From assembly GCF_014673495.1 (NCBI RefSeq), contig NZ_CP051006.1, positions 7,687,001 to 7,751,000 of the forward strand: a stretch of 64,000 nt of DNA, read 5' to 3'. The stretch comes from Streptomyces griseofuscus. Lineage in GTDB: Bacteria; Actinomycetota; Actinomycetes; Streptomycetales; Streptomycetaceae. Numbering within the stretch: the stretch's first letter is position 1; each line of letters begins with the position of its first letter. The notes beneath the pieces are model-generated. The model was given only the letters and a program-made list of their open reading frames with translations. It had not been told where the DNA came from and did no database searches. Positions 25,361 through 34,233 of the stretch are shown piece by piece. Position numbers and translations under genes: made by a program.

Positions 25361-25538
25361 CCCCCACCCTGTCCCAGGCCTCCACCGGCCACCGGGCCCC
25401 CACCGTCCAGCAGTCGACCGGACGCCGGCCCGGTGGAGCCTCGCGGCGAACGCGCGCACCGCGGCGACACCTTCGCGGCGCCGACACCTTTCACAGCGAC
25501 GCCCCACCCCCTCGCCCGACCTCCTCGGGCCCGGGAAG

Positions 25539-25544
25539 TACAGT
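25539..25544 (+). promoter_or_regulatory. candidate -10 box of leaderless transcript
   Basis: TACAGT ends seven bases before GTG 25551, and no ribosome site lies between them. This spacing is typical of leaderless Streptomyces mRNAs and supports the GTG as start. Confidence 0.35.
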
Positions 25545-25550
25545 GGCCCG

Positions 25551-25985
25551 GTGACGGACAGCATCCGACGGCGGTGGCGCGCCCTGCCCCCCTGGGCCCG
25601 GGCCATCCTGGTCGTCGCCATCGGGGGTTTCCTCGAAGGCACCGGCGCGCACGCCGTCGACCTCGCCCGGCACGGACCGCACGCCTACTCCTCCTTCGCG
25701 CCCCCGCTCCAGGTCTTCTTCATCGCGCTGACCGTCCTCGACCCCCTGGTCGCGGTCCTGCTGCTGTGCGCACGCGCGGCGGGCGTCCTGCTCGCGGCCG
25801 TCGTGATGACCGCGGACGCCCTCGGCAACTGGTACGTCAACTGGTCCTGGCTGCGCGCCGACTGGGCCCGGCTGCTGCACCCGGTGGGGATGCTCCCCAT
25901 CACCCTCTTCGCCCTGTTCGTCCTTGTCTCGGCGATCCCGCTGGCACGTGTGCTGACCGCACCGCGGCCGGTGCCGGTCGGCTGA
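25551..25985 (+). CDS. small integral membrane protein
   Basis: 144 residues with about four hydrophobic segments: ILVVAIGGFLEGTG (about 19-32), FIALTVLDPLVAVLLLC (about 56-72), a segment around AGVLLAAVVMTADALG, and ITLFALFVLVSAIPLA near the end. The pattern, including GTGAHAVDL, recurs in actinobacterial small membrane proteins of unknown role. Start GTG 25551 is probably leaderless. It lies just upstream of two acetyltransferase genes. I assign no function. Confidence 0.75.
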   Translation: MTDSIRRRWRALPPWARAILVVAIGGFLEGTGAHAVDLARHGPHAYSSFAPPLQVFFIALTVLDPLVAVLLLCARAAGVLLAAVVMTADALGNWYVNWSWLRADWARLLHPVGMLPITLFALFVLVSAIPLARVLTAPRPVPVG

Positions 25986-26080
25986 TCTCCCCGTGGTGCG
26001 ACGGCCGTTGATCCGCGAGGATGCTGCGGACACGGGCCGTCCGGTACGGCGGCCGGCCCCCGACGCAATGGAGCGCACCG

Positions 26081-26935
26081 ATGACTTCTCCCGCCCCCCA
26101 GGACCTCGTCGTCACCCGGGCCGGTCTCGCCGACTGGCCGGTGATCAGCGGGTGGGCGGCGGCGGAGGGCTGGAACCCCGGACTCGCCGACGGACCCGCG
26201 TTCTTCGCCCAGGACCCCGAGGGCTTCTTCCTCGGCCGGATCGACGGGGAGCCGGTCTCGGCCGTCTCCGTCGTCAACTACGGCGCCGACTACGCCTTCC
26301 TCGGCTGCTACCTCGTCCGCCCCGACCTGCGCGGCCACGGACACGGCCTCACCACCTGGAAGACCGCCCTGGCCCACGCCGGTACCCGCACCATCGGCCT
26401 CGACGGGGTCGTCGCGCAGCAGGACAACTACCGCCAGTCAGGCTTCCGACTCGCCTACCGCACGGTCCGGTTCACCGGCACCGCCCCCGAGCCGGACACC
26501 CCCGCAGGAGTCCGCCCGGCCGGACCCGCCGACCTCGCCGCGATCACCGCCTACGACAGTGCCTGCTACCCCGCCGAGCGCCCCCGCTTCCTCGCCGAGT
26601 GGCTCACCGCCCCGGGCCACCACACCGTCGTACGGCACCAGGACGGGCGACTCACCGGGTACGGCGTGATCCGCCCCGGCCACGAGGGCCTGCGCGTGGG
26701 CCCGCTGTTCGCGGACAGTGCCGAGGACGCCCGCGCCCTGTTCGCCGCGCTGGCCCGGGAGGCCGCCGGACGCGAACTCGCCGTCGACGTGCCCGAACCC
26801 AACGCCGCCGGGATCGCCCTCGCCGAGGCCGCCGGACTCGCCCCCTCCTTCGAGACGGCCCGCATGTACACCGGCCCGGTCCGCGCCCACGCCCAGGACC
26901 GCGTCTTCGGTGTGACCACCCTCGAACTGGGCTGA
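26081..26935 (+). CDS. GNAT acetyltransferase with YitH/HolE-type C-terminal domain
   Basis: 284 residues. The N-terminal GNAT domain (about 8-135) shows YLVRPDLRGHGHGLTTW near 85, the acetyl-CoA-binding R/Q-x-x-G-x-G/A loop. Residues 150-280 resemble the second, degenerate GNAT-like domain of the YitH/HolE group. Such enzymes acetylate amines; the substrate is unknown. The ATG at 26081 begins the homologous region, while an upstream in-frame start at 26021 adds an unlikely Arg-rich leader. It is followed 50 bp later by a second, unrelated GNAT gene. Confidence 0.87.
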   Translation: MTSPAPQDLVVTRAGLADWPVISGWAAAEGWNPGLADGPAFFAQDPEGFFLGRIDGEPVSAVSVVNYGADYAFLGCYLVRPDLRGHGHGLTTWKTALAHAGTRTIGLDGVVAQQDNYRQSGFRLAYRTVRFTGTAPEPDTPAGVRPAGPADLAAITAYDSACYPAERPRFLAEWLTAPGHHTVVRHQDGRLTGYGVIRPGHEGLRVGPLFADSAEDARALFAALAREAAGRELAVDVPEPNAAGIALAEAAGLAPSFETARMYTGPVRAHAQDRVFGVTTLELG

Positions 26936-26985
26936 CCGGGTTAATGCGTTGCCGCGCCCCCTCCGGCGTGATCGGGTGGGCGGCC

Positions 26986-27771
26986 ATGGAGAAGAACGAG
27001 ATCCTCGCCCGGTACGACCGGGACCTGCGTCAGAACGCCGTCCCCGACGGCCCCGGCGCCCGGGTCGAACGCGTCGGGGAGGTGGTGCGGCAACTCGCGG
27101 ACGCGCACGGCTGGAACGGCGTGCTCTGGACCGGGCTCGACGAGGCGGGCGCGGACGCGGCGATCCAGGAGCAGATCGCCGCCTTCACCGCCCTCGGCCA
27201 TGACTTCGAGTGGAAGCTCTACAGCCATGACCGGCCCGCCGACCTCGGCGACCGGCTCACCGCGGCCGGATTCCGGGCCGAGCCGGCCGAGACGCTGATG
27301 ATCGGCGAGATCGACCGGCTCGACCTGGACGCCCGGCTCCCTGAGGGCGTACGGCTGGTGGAGGTCGTGGACGAGGCGGGCGTCGACCTCTTCATCGAGA
27401 TGCACGAGACTGCGTTCGGCACCGACGGCACCTTGATGCGCCTGCGGCTGCTCGACCAACTGGCCGCCGATCCCGACGCGATGGTCGCCGTCGTCGCGCT
27501 GGCCGGGACGGAGACCGTCAGCGCCGCCCGGATGGAACTGGTGCCCGGCACCCCGTTCGCCGGCCTGTGGGGCGGCGGCACCGCCGAGGCTTGGCGGGGC
27601 CGGGGCCTGTACCGCGCCCTCGTCGCCCACCGCGCCCGGATCGCCGCCGCCCGCGGCTACCGCTACCTCCAGGTCGACGCCTCGCCCATGAGCCGCCCCA
27701 TCCTGGAACGGCTCGGCTTCCTGCCGTTGAGCATCACGACCCCGTACCTCTATGAGATCAAGGGAAATTGA
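26986..27771 (+). CDS. GNAT-family N-acetyltransferase
   Basis: 261 residues from ATG 26986. The acetyl-CoA loop reads AWRGRGLYRALVAHRARIA near 205, followed by GYRYLQVDASPMSRPILERLGF, the typical C-terminal GNAT strand-helix. The N-terminal third (about 1-110) is an extra helical domain. The substrate is not predictable. A longer product from GTG 26968 or ATG 26944 is possible, but neither has a better ribosome site. It converges with the GlsB-like gene, with only 7 bp between stops. Confidence 0.85.
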   Translation: MEKNEILARYDRDLRQNAVPDGPGARVERVGEVVRQLADAHGWNGVLWTGLDEAGADAAIQEQIAAFTALGHDFEWKLYSHDRPADLGDRLTAAGFRAEPAETLMIGEIDRLDLDARLPEGVRLVEVVDEAGVDLFIEMHETAFGTDGTLMRLRLLDQLAADPDAMVAVVALAGTETVSAARMELVPGTPFAGLWGGGTAEAWRGRGLYRALVAHRARIAAARGYRYLQVDASPMSRPILERLGFLPLSITTPYLYEIKGN

Positions 27772-27778
27772 CGGTACG

Positions 27779-28042
27779 TCAACGACGTGACCTCGCCCGA
27801 TCGAGTGCGCTGATCCCCACCGCCGCCAGGGCGATCTGGATGAGCCACTCGATCCAGTCGGGCCCCTTGGTGTCCGCGACCCCGAGCCCCGCCGCGATCG
27901 CGGAGCCGATCAGCGCGGCCACGATGCCGACGACAATCGTCCACAGCACCCCGATGTGCTGCCGCCCCGGCACGACCAGCCGGCCCAGCACACCGATGAT
28001 CAGGCCGATGACGATCGCGCTGATGATGCCTGAAATCTCCAT
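27779..28042 (-). CDS. GlsB/YeaQ/YmgE-family stress membrane protein
   Basis: 87 residues with three hydrophobic helices and the Gly-rich pattern SAIVIGLIIGVLGRLVVPG near the start, matching the transglycosylase-associated (YeaQ/GlsB) family. These small membrane proteins are induced by acid or general stress; the mechanism is unknown. The ATG at 28042 is favoured by GGAGGGG seven bases upstream; GTG 28048 would add two residues. The last residues ALDRARSRR are basic and cytosolic. Confidence 0.85.
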   Translation of the reverse strand: MEISGIISAIVIGLIIGVLGRLVVPGRQHIGVLWTIVVGIVAALIGSAIAAGLGVADTKGPDWIEWLIQIALAAVGISALDRARSRR

Positions 28043-28175
28043 CTCCACCCCTCCGCACCGCGAAAGCCCGTCTTGGGAGAAGGTGCCCGCTGCGGGCGCG
28101 GACAGTCCGGCGCGCTTTATTGCCGGGACTTTCTGTTCATCGGCGCTTCATGCCATGTACCTTTCAAGCCATCAA

Positions 28176-28209
28176 CGCGTGTAGAACCCTCAAGCGGGTT
28201 CTACGCGCG
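28176..28209 (+). promoter_or_regulatory. 14-bp stem-loop upstream of secreted protein gene
   Basis: Arms CGCGTGTAGAACCC (28176-28189) and GGGTTCTACGCGCG (28196-28209) pair with one G-T wobble around loop TCAAGC. It ends 56 bp before the ATG at 28266. It could be an operator or an mRNA leader hairpin. Confidence 0.5.
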
Positions 28210-28265
28210 CAGATTTGGCGCGCCGTAACTCCTTCTCCCCACACCCCACAACGGAGGTTCGCCGG

Positions 28266-29747
28266 ATGCTCGGATCCAAGAGATCCCGACGCAGAGTCAC
28301 CACCGCACTCGCCGGTCTCGGCCTGCTCCTGACCGGAGCGGCCGTCCAGGTCGGTGCGAGCGCCCCCGCCCAGGCTGCGACCACGCACCGGGTCCTGTTC
28401 GACAACGCCCACGCCGAGACGGCCGGCAACGCCGACTGGGTCATCTCCACCAGCCAGCCCGACCCGCTGGGCCAGAACGCCAACCCGCAGTCCGAGACGG
28501 ACTGGACCGGAGCGCTCTCCTCCTGGGGCGTGGCGTTGCAGAAGACCGGTGACTACAGCCTGAAGACGCTGCCTTCGGGTCAGAGCCTGACCTACGGCGG
28601 CTCGTCCGCGCAGGACCTGTCGAACTTCGACACGCTGGTCCTGCCGGAGCCCAACACGCTGTTCACGAGCGCCGAGAAGACGGCGATCATGAACTTCGTG
28701 AAGAACGGCGGCGGTCTGTTCATGATCTCCGACCACACCGGTGCCGACCGCAACAACGACGGCAGCGACGCGGTCAAGATCCTCAACGACCTGATGACGA
28801 ACAACGGTGTCGACAACACCGACCCGTTCGGCTTCTCCATCGACTCGCTGGACATCAGCTCCGGCTACCCGGCCGCGATCAGCGACAGCTCCGACCCGGT
28901 GCTGAACGGCTCGTTCGGCAAGGTCACCAAGAGCCTGTTCGCCGACGGTACGACCGCCACCCTCAAGCCCGCCGACAACTCGGCCGTCAAGGGCCTGGTC
29001 TATCGCAGCGGTTACTCGGGCAACACCGGTGCCTTCTTCCTCACCAGCACCTTCGGCTCCGGCCGGGTCGCGTTCTGGGGCGACAGCTCCCCGATCGACG
29101 ACGGCACCGGCAGCCCCGGCAACACCCTGTACGACGGCTGGAACGACACCGGCGCCACCAACGCGGCGCTCGCCCTGAACGCCACCGCCTGGCTCGCCGG
29201 TGACGGCGGCACCAGCGGTGGTGGCGGTGGCGGCACCGGCGGCGGTGGCACGGGTGGCGGCGGCACCGGCACCTGCGCCGCGGGCCAGCTGCTCGGCAAC
29301 AACGGCTTCGAGTCGGGCAACACGACCTGGAGCGCGTCCGGCAAGGTCATCACCAATGCCGCGGGCGAGTCGGCCCACTCGGGTTCGTACTACGCCTGGC
29401 TCGACGGCTACGGCACCGCGACCACCGACACGCTGTCCCAGTCGGTGGCCGTCCCGGCGGGCTGCACCTCGGCCAAGCTGAGCTTCTACCTGCACGTCGA
29501 CACGGCCGAGACCTCGACCACCACCGCCTACGACACCCTCAAGGTGCAGGTGCTGAACGGCTCCGGCACGGTGCTCGGCACCCTGGCGACGTACTCGAAC
29601 CTCAACGCCGGCTCCGGCTACACCCAGCGCAGCTTCGACCTCAGCAGCTACGCGGGACAGAACATCACCCTTCAGTTCACCGGCACCGAGGGCTCCAAGT
29701 ACCAGACCTCGTTCGTCGTGGACGACACCGCGCTCAACGTGAGCTGA
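28266..29747 (+). CDS. secreted two-domain protein with Gly linker and binding module
   Basis: 493 residues. A signal peptide (about 1-38, ending PAQAA) is followed by a domain of about 270 residues with LFDNAHAETAGNADWV and GGGLFMISDHTGADRNN, resembling glutamine-amidotransferase-like/DUF4350 folds. A Gly/Thr linker (GGGGGGTGGGGTGGGG) at about 318-335 leads to a C-terminal beta-sandwich with two cysteines (TGTCAAG, PAGCTS), like modules attached to secreted Streptomyces peptidases. Substrate unknown; DNA-, wall- or polysaccharide-binding are possible. ATG 28266 has GGAGG upstream. A hairpin sits in the leader. Confidence 0.78.
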   Translation: MLGSKRSRRRVTTALAGLGLLLTGAAVQVGASAPAQAATTHRVLFDNAHAETAGNADWVISTSQPDPLGQNANPQSETDWTGALSSWGVALQKTGDYSLKTLPSGQSLTYGGSSAQDLSNFDTLVLPEPNTLFTSAEKTAIMNFVKNGGGLFMISDHTGADRNNDGSDAVKILNDLMTNNGVDNTDPFGFSIDSLDISSGYPAAISDSSDPVLNGSFGKVTKSLFADGTTATLKPADNSAVKGLVYRSGYSGNTGAFFLTSTFGSGRVAFWGDSSPIDDGTGSPGNTLYDGWNDTGATNAALALNATAWLAGDGGTSGGGGGGTGGGGTGGGGTGTCAAGQLLGNNGFESGNTTWSASGKVITNAAGESAHSGSYYAWLDGYGTATTDTLSQSVAVPAGCTSAKLSFYLHVDTAETSTTTAYDTLKVQVLNGSGTVLGTLATYSNLNAGSGYTQRSFDLSSYAGQNITLQFTGTEGSKYQTSFVVDDTALNVS

Positions 29748-29760
29748 GCGCATCCGCACG

Positions 29761-29795
29761 CGAGGGGGTGGGTCCGGCGGGACCCACCCCCCTCG
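29761..29795. terminator. bidirectional terminator between convergent genes
   Basis: Arms CGAGGGGGTGGGTCC (29761-29775) and the C-rich complement at 29780-29795 pair over about 15 bp with one bulged C and loop GGCG. It lies 13 bp after the secreted-protein stop and directly abuts the csxA stop. Confidence 0.75.
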
Positions 29796-32537
29796 TCATG
29801 CCGCCGGCACGGTCCGCTCCGGGGTGTTCCAGCCGGAGACCCGCACCCGCGGGGCCGCGCCGTGCAGATCGGCTGTCCGGTAGACGGCGGTCAGCGTCAC
29901 CGACTCGCCCGGCCACAGCCCGACCTCGTTGTCCGACCAGCGCACCGGCAGCACCGGCGCCCCGCGTCCGTCGACCAGATGCACATCCGTCAGCAGCGAG
30001 GGCGTCCGCCCGTCCGTGGTGTTGCGCAGGGTCACCGTGGTGGTCGAAGTGCCGCCGTCCGACCGGGTGGTGGCCGTCGCCGCGACCGGGACCTGCGCCA
30101 TCGAGGCAAGTCCGGTGAGGTCGGCGTAGCCGGTCGTCGGGGTGTACCACCAGGTGGTGCGCGGCCAGTCGAGCGTGTCGTGCTCGCCGGAGAGCCAGTA
30201 CACGTTCCGGCTCACCTCCCGGCCGTCCGCGTCGGTCAGCACCAGCCGCAGCAGATACGTCCGCGACAGCCCGGGCACCGAGTCCGGCAGGGTCAGTGCG
30301 TTCGTGTGGGCCCCGTCCCCGGCCACCGAGAGCCCGGCGGCCGTCCCGTCGTAGCGCAGGGTGCCGTCCGGGTCGAAGAGCGTGGCCCGTGCGGACAGGC
30401 CCCGCAGCGTCGTGTGCCGGTTGTTCACCACCGTGACCGTGCGGTCGTCGTAGCCGTACTGGACGTGCAGCGGCTCGTTGGCCTTCTTCGCGCCGAAGTA
30501 GGCGCCGTTCTGGTCGAGATAGCGGTCCGTCAACTGCCAGTGCAGGGACGTCCAGCCGCTGTTGAACATCCAGTGGATCACCCCGGTCGCGGGCTCCTCG
30601 GGGTCCGTCGCGTTGCGGCCGTACGCCTCGAACTGGGCCCGCACGTTCTCGTACTGGGCCAGCTGCGCCTTGCGGACGTAGTCGGCCAGGCCGGTGGGGG
30701 CGCCGTAGCGGGCGGCGAGCGCGGCGTCGTAGAGCGAGAGCGTGCCGAAGGTGGCGGACGGCGAGCGGTGGTACTGCTTGGCCCCGGGGTCCCGCCAGAG
30801 GCTGTCCAGCTCGGCCGGGGTGAGCATCCGGCGCAGGGTGTCCAGGGTGGGGATGCTCGGGCCCGCGCTGGTCTCGGAGTTGAAGCCGGTGGCCCCGCCC
30901 TCGCGCTTGGCGTACCAGTACTCCGGCGGCACCCAGTCGTAGGGCCCGGTCATCTTCATGCCCGAACTGCCCAGCTGGGGCGAGGACTTGTCGGAAGCGG
31001 CGGAGACGACCGGGAGGTTCCAGTCGGCGGCCCGCAGCGCGTCCAGGTAGTTCTTCTCGATCGTGGCGTCGGGCGCGAAGTCGCTGCCGACCAGGAAGGA
31101 GATCACGCTCGGGTGGTCCCGCAGCCGGGCGGCCTCGGCGGCCATGGACGCCTTCGCCACCGGATAGTCGGCCGGGGTCCACTTCTCCCCGTTCTCCGTG
31201 CCGTTGACCTGCCCCTCCCACTTGGTGCAGCACTCCCAGCCCGGCAGCGTGAGCACCCCGTACCGGTCGGCCAGCTCGAAGAACTCGTCCGGCTCCAAGT
31301 GGCCTTCCAGGCGAAGGGTGTTCAGGCCGAGGTCGACGGCGTACCGCAGCCGGTCCTCGGCGTAGCCGCGGTCCCAGCGCAGGAACTCGTCCGGCGACCA
31401 GCCGCCGCCCTTGATCAGCAGTGGGCGGCCGTTGATCCGGTACTGGCGGGCCCCCGCCGCGTTCAGCGGTGCCTGGACATCACGGATGCCGAAGGACTCG
31501 TGCGCGGTGTCGGAGACCGTGCCCGAGACCCGCGCGGTCAGGTCGAGGTCGTACAGCGGCTGTCCGCCCATCCCGGCCGGCCACCACACCTTGGGCGCGG
31601 CCAGGCGCAGTCGGGGCACCTCGGCGGGGGAGAAGGTGACGGTCCGTGTCTCATGCGCGGCGAGCCGGAGCGTCCCGCCGAAGCGCGTCGGGCCGATGGC
31701 GCCGGTGACCTCGGCGGTGACCGGCGCGTCGGAGTCGTTGCGGGCCCGGGCCCTGACCGTGAGGTCGGCGGTGGCGAGGGACGGCACGGCCAGCTTCGTG
31801 ACCACGTGCGCGTCGCGCAGCGCCACCGGGCCGCCCCGGCGCACCAGGACGTCCCGGACGATGCCCATGTTCCGGTCGGGCGGCGGCTGAAGCCAGTCCA
31901 GCCAGCCGATGGTCAGGTCCTTGCTCGGCTCGTTGGGCCGGATGCGGAAGGCGACCGTGTTGACACCTGGGCGCACCAGGGCGGTGACGTCCAGCTCATG
32001 GTGGGTGTAGGCGCCGGTCACGTCCCGCGCGGCGGCCACCTGACGGCCGTTGACGTAGACGTCGGCGGCGGAGACTACCCCGCTGAAGTCGAGCAGGGTG
32101 CGCCGCGCGGTGTCGGCGACGGTGAAGTCGGAGCGGTACCACCAGGGCACCTCGAAGTCGGCCTTCGGGATCTTCGCCAGATTGGTGGAGCGGAACGGGT
32201 CGTCGTACACCCCGGCGGCCAGCAGCGCGGCCAGCACCGTGGAGCGCGGACCCGCCGGGTACCAGCCGCGTGCCGGGTAGCCGGGGGAGGAGACGGCCGC
32301 GGGGGAGTCGCCCACCTTCGCCGTGGACTGGATGGCGAAGGCGGCGAGCGGGGTGGTGGTGCCGGCGGCCGAGGACACGGGCGTGATCCGGGTGGGTGCC
32401 TTCAGCTCCGCGACCGGGCGCAGTGGGGGCGCGGGGACATGGGGGTCGGCCCACGCGCCGGTGGTGAGGTAGCCCAGCAGGGCGAGGAGTCCGGTGGCCG
32501 TGGCGAGCCGATGTCCGGGGGCGGGGCGAGGGAACAC
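29796..32537 (-). CDS. csxA: exo-beta-D-glucosaminidase (GH2, CsxA-type)
   Basis: 913 residues from GTG 32537 (GGAGACC upstream). The signal region (ATATGLLALLGYLTTGAWA) indicates export. The GH2 order is sugar-binding domain (about 85-240), immunoglobulin-like domain (about 250-355) and TIM barrel (about 370-660). In place of the usual N-E acid/base pair it has LVGSDFAPD near 484, and the nucleophile Glu lies in FNSETSAG near 554: the Asp/Glu pair described for CsxA of Amycolatopsis. It removes GlcN units from chitosan oligomers. It lacks the C-terminal carbohydrate-binding module of longer homologues. Its promoter region holds overlapping operator palindromes. Confidence 0.92.
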   Translation of the reverse strand: MFPRPAPGHRLATATGLLALLGYLTTGAWADPHVPAPPLRPVAELKAPTRITPVSSAAGTTTPLAAFAIQSTAKVGDSPAAVSSPGYPARGWYPAGPRSTVLAALLAAGVYDDPFRSTNLAKIPKADFEVPWWYRSDFTVADTARRTLLDFSGVVSAADVYVNGRQVAAARDVTGAYTHHELDVTALVRPGVNTVAFRIRPNEPSKDLTIGWLDWLQPPPDRNMGIVRDVLVRRGGPVALRDAHVVTKLAVPSLATADLTVRARARNDSDAPVTAEVTGAIGPTRFGGTLRLAAHETRTVTFSPAEVPRLRLAAPKVWWPAGMGGQPLYDLDLTARVSGTVSDTAHESFGIRDVQAPLNAAGARQYRINGRPLLIKGGGWSPDEFLRWDRGYAEDRLRYAVDLGLNTLRLEGHLEPDEFFELADRYGVLTLPGWECCTKWEGQVNGTENGEKWTPADYPVAKASMAAEAARLRDHPSVISFLVGSDFAPDATIEKNYLDALRAADWNLPVVSAASDKSSPQLGSSGMKMTGPYDWVPPEYWYAKREGGATGFNSETSAGPSIPTLDTLRRMLTPAELDSLWRDPGAKQYHRSPSATFGTLSLYDAALAARYGAPTGLADYVRKAQLAQYENVRAQFEAYGRNATDPEEPATGVIHWMFNSGWTSLHWQLTDRYLDQNGAYFGAKKANEPLHVQYGYDDRTVTVVNNRHTTLRGLSARATLFDPDGTLRYDGTAAGLSVAGDGAHTNALTLPDSVPGLSRTYLLRLVLTDADGREVSRNVYWLSGEHDTLDWPRTTWWYTPTTGYADLTGLASMAQVPVAATATTRSDGGTSTTTVTLRNTTDGRTPSLLTDVHLVDGRGAPVLPVRWSDNEVGLWPGESVTLTAVYRTADLHGAAPRVRVSGWNTPERTVPAA

Positions 32538-32554
32538 AGACGGTCTCCAGGCTC

Positions 32555-32578
32555 GTAAAGTTAGGAAACTTTACTAAC
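32555..32578 (-). promoter_or_regulatory. overlapping operator palindromes in csxA leader
   Basis: GTAAAGTT-AGGA-AACTTTAC (32555-32574) and GTTAGGAAACTTTACTAAC (32560-32578) overlap. They cover the expected transcription start region of csxA, so a repressor bound here would block it. The sequence is like the chitosanase operator bound by the ROK regulator CsnR, as far as I recall. Confidence 0.6.
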
Positions 32579-32585
32579 CGGGCTT

Positions 32586-32614
32586 AAGCTAGGTCGCCGT
32601 CCCAGGACTGTCAA
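32586..32614 (-). promoter_or_regulatory. consensus promoter of csxA
   Basis: On the minus strand TTGACA (32614-32609) is separated by 17 bp from TAGCTT (32591-32586), a near-ideal vegetative promoter. The operator palindromes begin about 8 bp downstream. Confidence 0.65.
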
Positions 32615-32655
32615 CGACCGTCGCCACAGCGCCCGCTGAATATCCGTCAACCGCC

Positions 32656-32684
32656 TTCACCCGGCGCGCGGATTCTCGTAGGGT
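32656..32684 (+). promoter_or_regulatory. candidate promoter of the APC permease
   Basis: TTCACC (32656-32661), a 17-bp spacer and TAGGGT (32679-32684) point toward the permease at 32713, back to back with the csxA promoter. Confidence 0.4.
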
Positions 32685-32712
32685 CCCCTCCCCGACGCCT
32701 CCAGGAGTCCCC

Positions 32713-34155
32713 ATGTCCGGTAGCCCGCCGCCCCCGGGCGGCTTTGTCCGCCGGGTCGGGCTGTTCCAGGCCACGGCCATCAACATGAGCCAGATGTGCG
32801 GCATCGGCCCGTTCGTCACCATCCCGCTGATGGTCGCCGCGTTCGGCGGGCCCCAGGCGGTCATCGGCTTCATCGCGGGCGCCATCCTCGCGCTGTGCGA
32901 CGGGCTGGTCTGGGCCGAGCTGGGCGCCGCGCTGCCCGGCTCCGGCGGCAGTTACGTCTATCTGCGCCAGGCCTTCCGGTACCGCACCGGGGGACTGATG
33001 CCGTTCCTGTTCGTGTGGACGGCGATGCTGTTCGTGCCGCTGATCATGTCCACGGGCGTGGTCGGCTTCGTCCAGTACCTCGGCTATCTCGCCCCCGGCC
33101 TCGGCGGCCCGGCCGGCGATCTGATCGGCCTCGGCGTCATCGCCCTGGTCGTGCTGCTGCTGTGGCGCGGCATCGAGCACATCGCGCGGATCACGGCCGT
33201 GATGTGGACCGTGATGATCGCCTCGGTGATCCTGGTGATCGCCGCCGCCGCGACCGACTTCAGCCCCCATCTCGCCTTCACCTACCCGGCGGGCGCCTTC
33301 GACCTGACCGGCGGCCACTTCTGGGCCGGCTTCGCCGCGGGCCTGACCATCGGCGTCTACGACTACCTCGGCTACAACACCACCGCCTACATGGGCGCCG
33401 AGATCAAGGACCCCGGCCGCGTCCTGCCGCGCTCCATCGTCTACTCGATCCTCGGCATCATGGCGATCTACCTGCTGCTCCAGATCGGCACGCTCGGCGT
33501 GGTCGACTGGCACCGGATGAGCGACCCGGGCGACATCGCGTCCACCTCGGTGGCCTCCGCGGTCCTGGAGCGCACCTGGGGCAGGGGCGCTGCCGACACG
33601 GTCACCGTGCTCATCCTGATCACCGCCTTCGCCTCGGTGTTCACCGGACTGCTCGGCGGTTCCCGGGTGCCGTACGACGCCGCGCGCGACCGGGTCTTCT
33701 TCCGGCCGTACGCCAGGCTGCACCCCCGGCACCGCTTCCCGACGCTGGGCCTGGCGACCATGGGCGTGATCACCGCGGTCGGTTTCCTGATCGGCCGGCA
33801 CACCGATCTCGCGACCCTGATCCAGCTGCTCACCACCGTGATGGTGATCGTGCAGGCGCTGGCCCAGATCGTCGCCCTGACGGTACTGCGCTCCCGGCGG
33901 CCGGATCTGCGCCGCCCGTACCGCATGTGGCTCTACCCGCTGCCGTCCCTCGTGGCCTTCGTCGGCTGGTGCGTGATCTACGCCTGTGCCGACCGCAACT
34001 CACCGGGCCGCCACCCCGTCGAATGGTCCCTGGCCTGGCTGATCCTCGGCTGCGGAGCCTTCCTGGTCTGGGCGCGCCGGGAGAAGGTGTGGCCGTTCGG
34101 GCCGAGGGGGACCGAGGAGGAGCGCCCGGCCGGACGGGACGCCGAGACCGTGTGA
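32713..34155 (+). CDS. APC-superfamily amino acid permease
   Basis: 480 residues with about 12 transmembrane helices. The first, VGLFQATAINMSQMCGIGPFVTI, carries the conserved G-x-G-type bend used for substrate binding, and GSGGSYVYLRQAFR near 78 is typical of APC transporters. It probably imports an amino acid or amine with protons at the plasma membrane. AGGAGTCCCC precedes the ATG. It is divergent from csxA, so uptake of an amino compound released from chitosan is conceivable, but this is a guess. The last 20 residues are charged and cytosolic. Confidence 0.9.
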   Translation: MSGSPPPPGGFVRRVGLFQATAINMSQMCGIGPFVTIPLMVAAFGGPQAVIGFIAGAILALCDGLVWAELGAALPGSGGSYVYLRQAFRYRTGGLMPFLFVWTAMLFVPLIMSTGVVGFVQYLGYLAPGLGGPAGDLIGLGVIALVVLLLWRGIEHIARITAVMWTVMIASVILVIAAAATDFSPHLAFTYPAGAFDLTGGHFWAGFAAGLTIGVYDYLGYNTTAYMGAEIKDPGRVLPRSIVYSILGIMAIYLLLQIGTLGVVDWHRMSDPGDIASTSVASAVLERTWGRGAADTVTVLILITAFASVFTGLLGGSRVPYDAARDRVFFRPYARLHPRHRFPTLGLATMGVITAVGFLIGRHTDLATLIQLLTTVMVIVQALAQIVALTVLRSRRPDLRRPYRMWLYPLPSLVAFVGWCVIYACADRNSPGRHPVEWSLAWLILGCGAFLVWARREKVWPFGPRGTEEERPAGRDAETV

Positions 34156-34187
34156 GCCTCAAGGGGCTATGATCCGATCAGCGTGAT

Positions 34188-34227
34188 GAGCCTCCCCGGC
34201 CGGACGAGAGTCCGCCCGGGGAGGCTC
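34188..34227 (+). promoter_or_regulatory. long hairpin with GAGA tetraloop covering an RBS
   Basis: Outer arms GAGCCTCCCCGG (34188-34199) and CCGGGGAGGCTC (34216-34227) pair perfectly; inside, CGGAC and GTCCG pair around a GAGA tetraloop, with one C-C mismatch. The 3' arm contains GGGGAGG, the ribosome site for ATG 34234. It could instead terminate the permease transcript, but no U-tract follows. Confidence 0.6.
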
Positions 34228-34233
34228 TCGTTC

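Noticed and set aside
29862..32558. 898-residue plus-strand frame opposite csxA
   Set aside because: Shadow of the GH2 gene: Arg/Gly/Val-rich with no domain.
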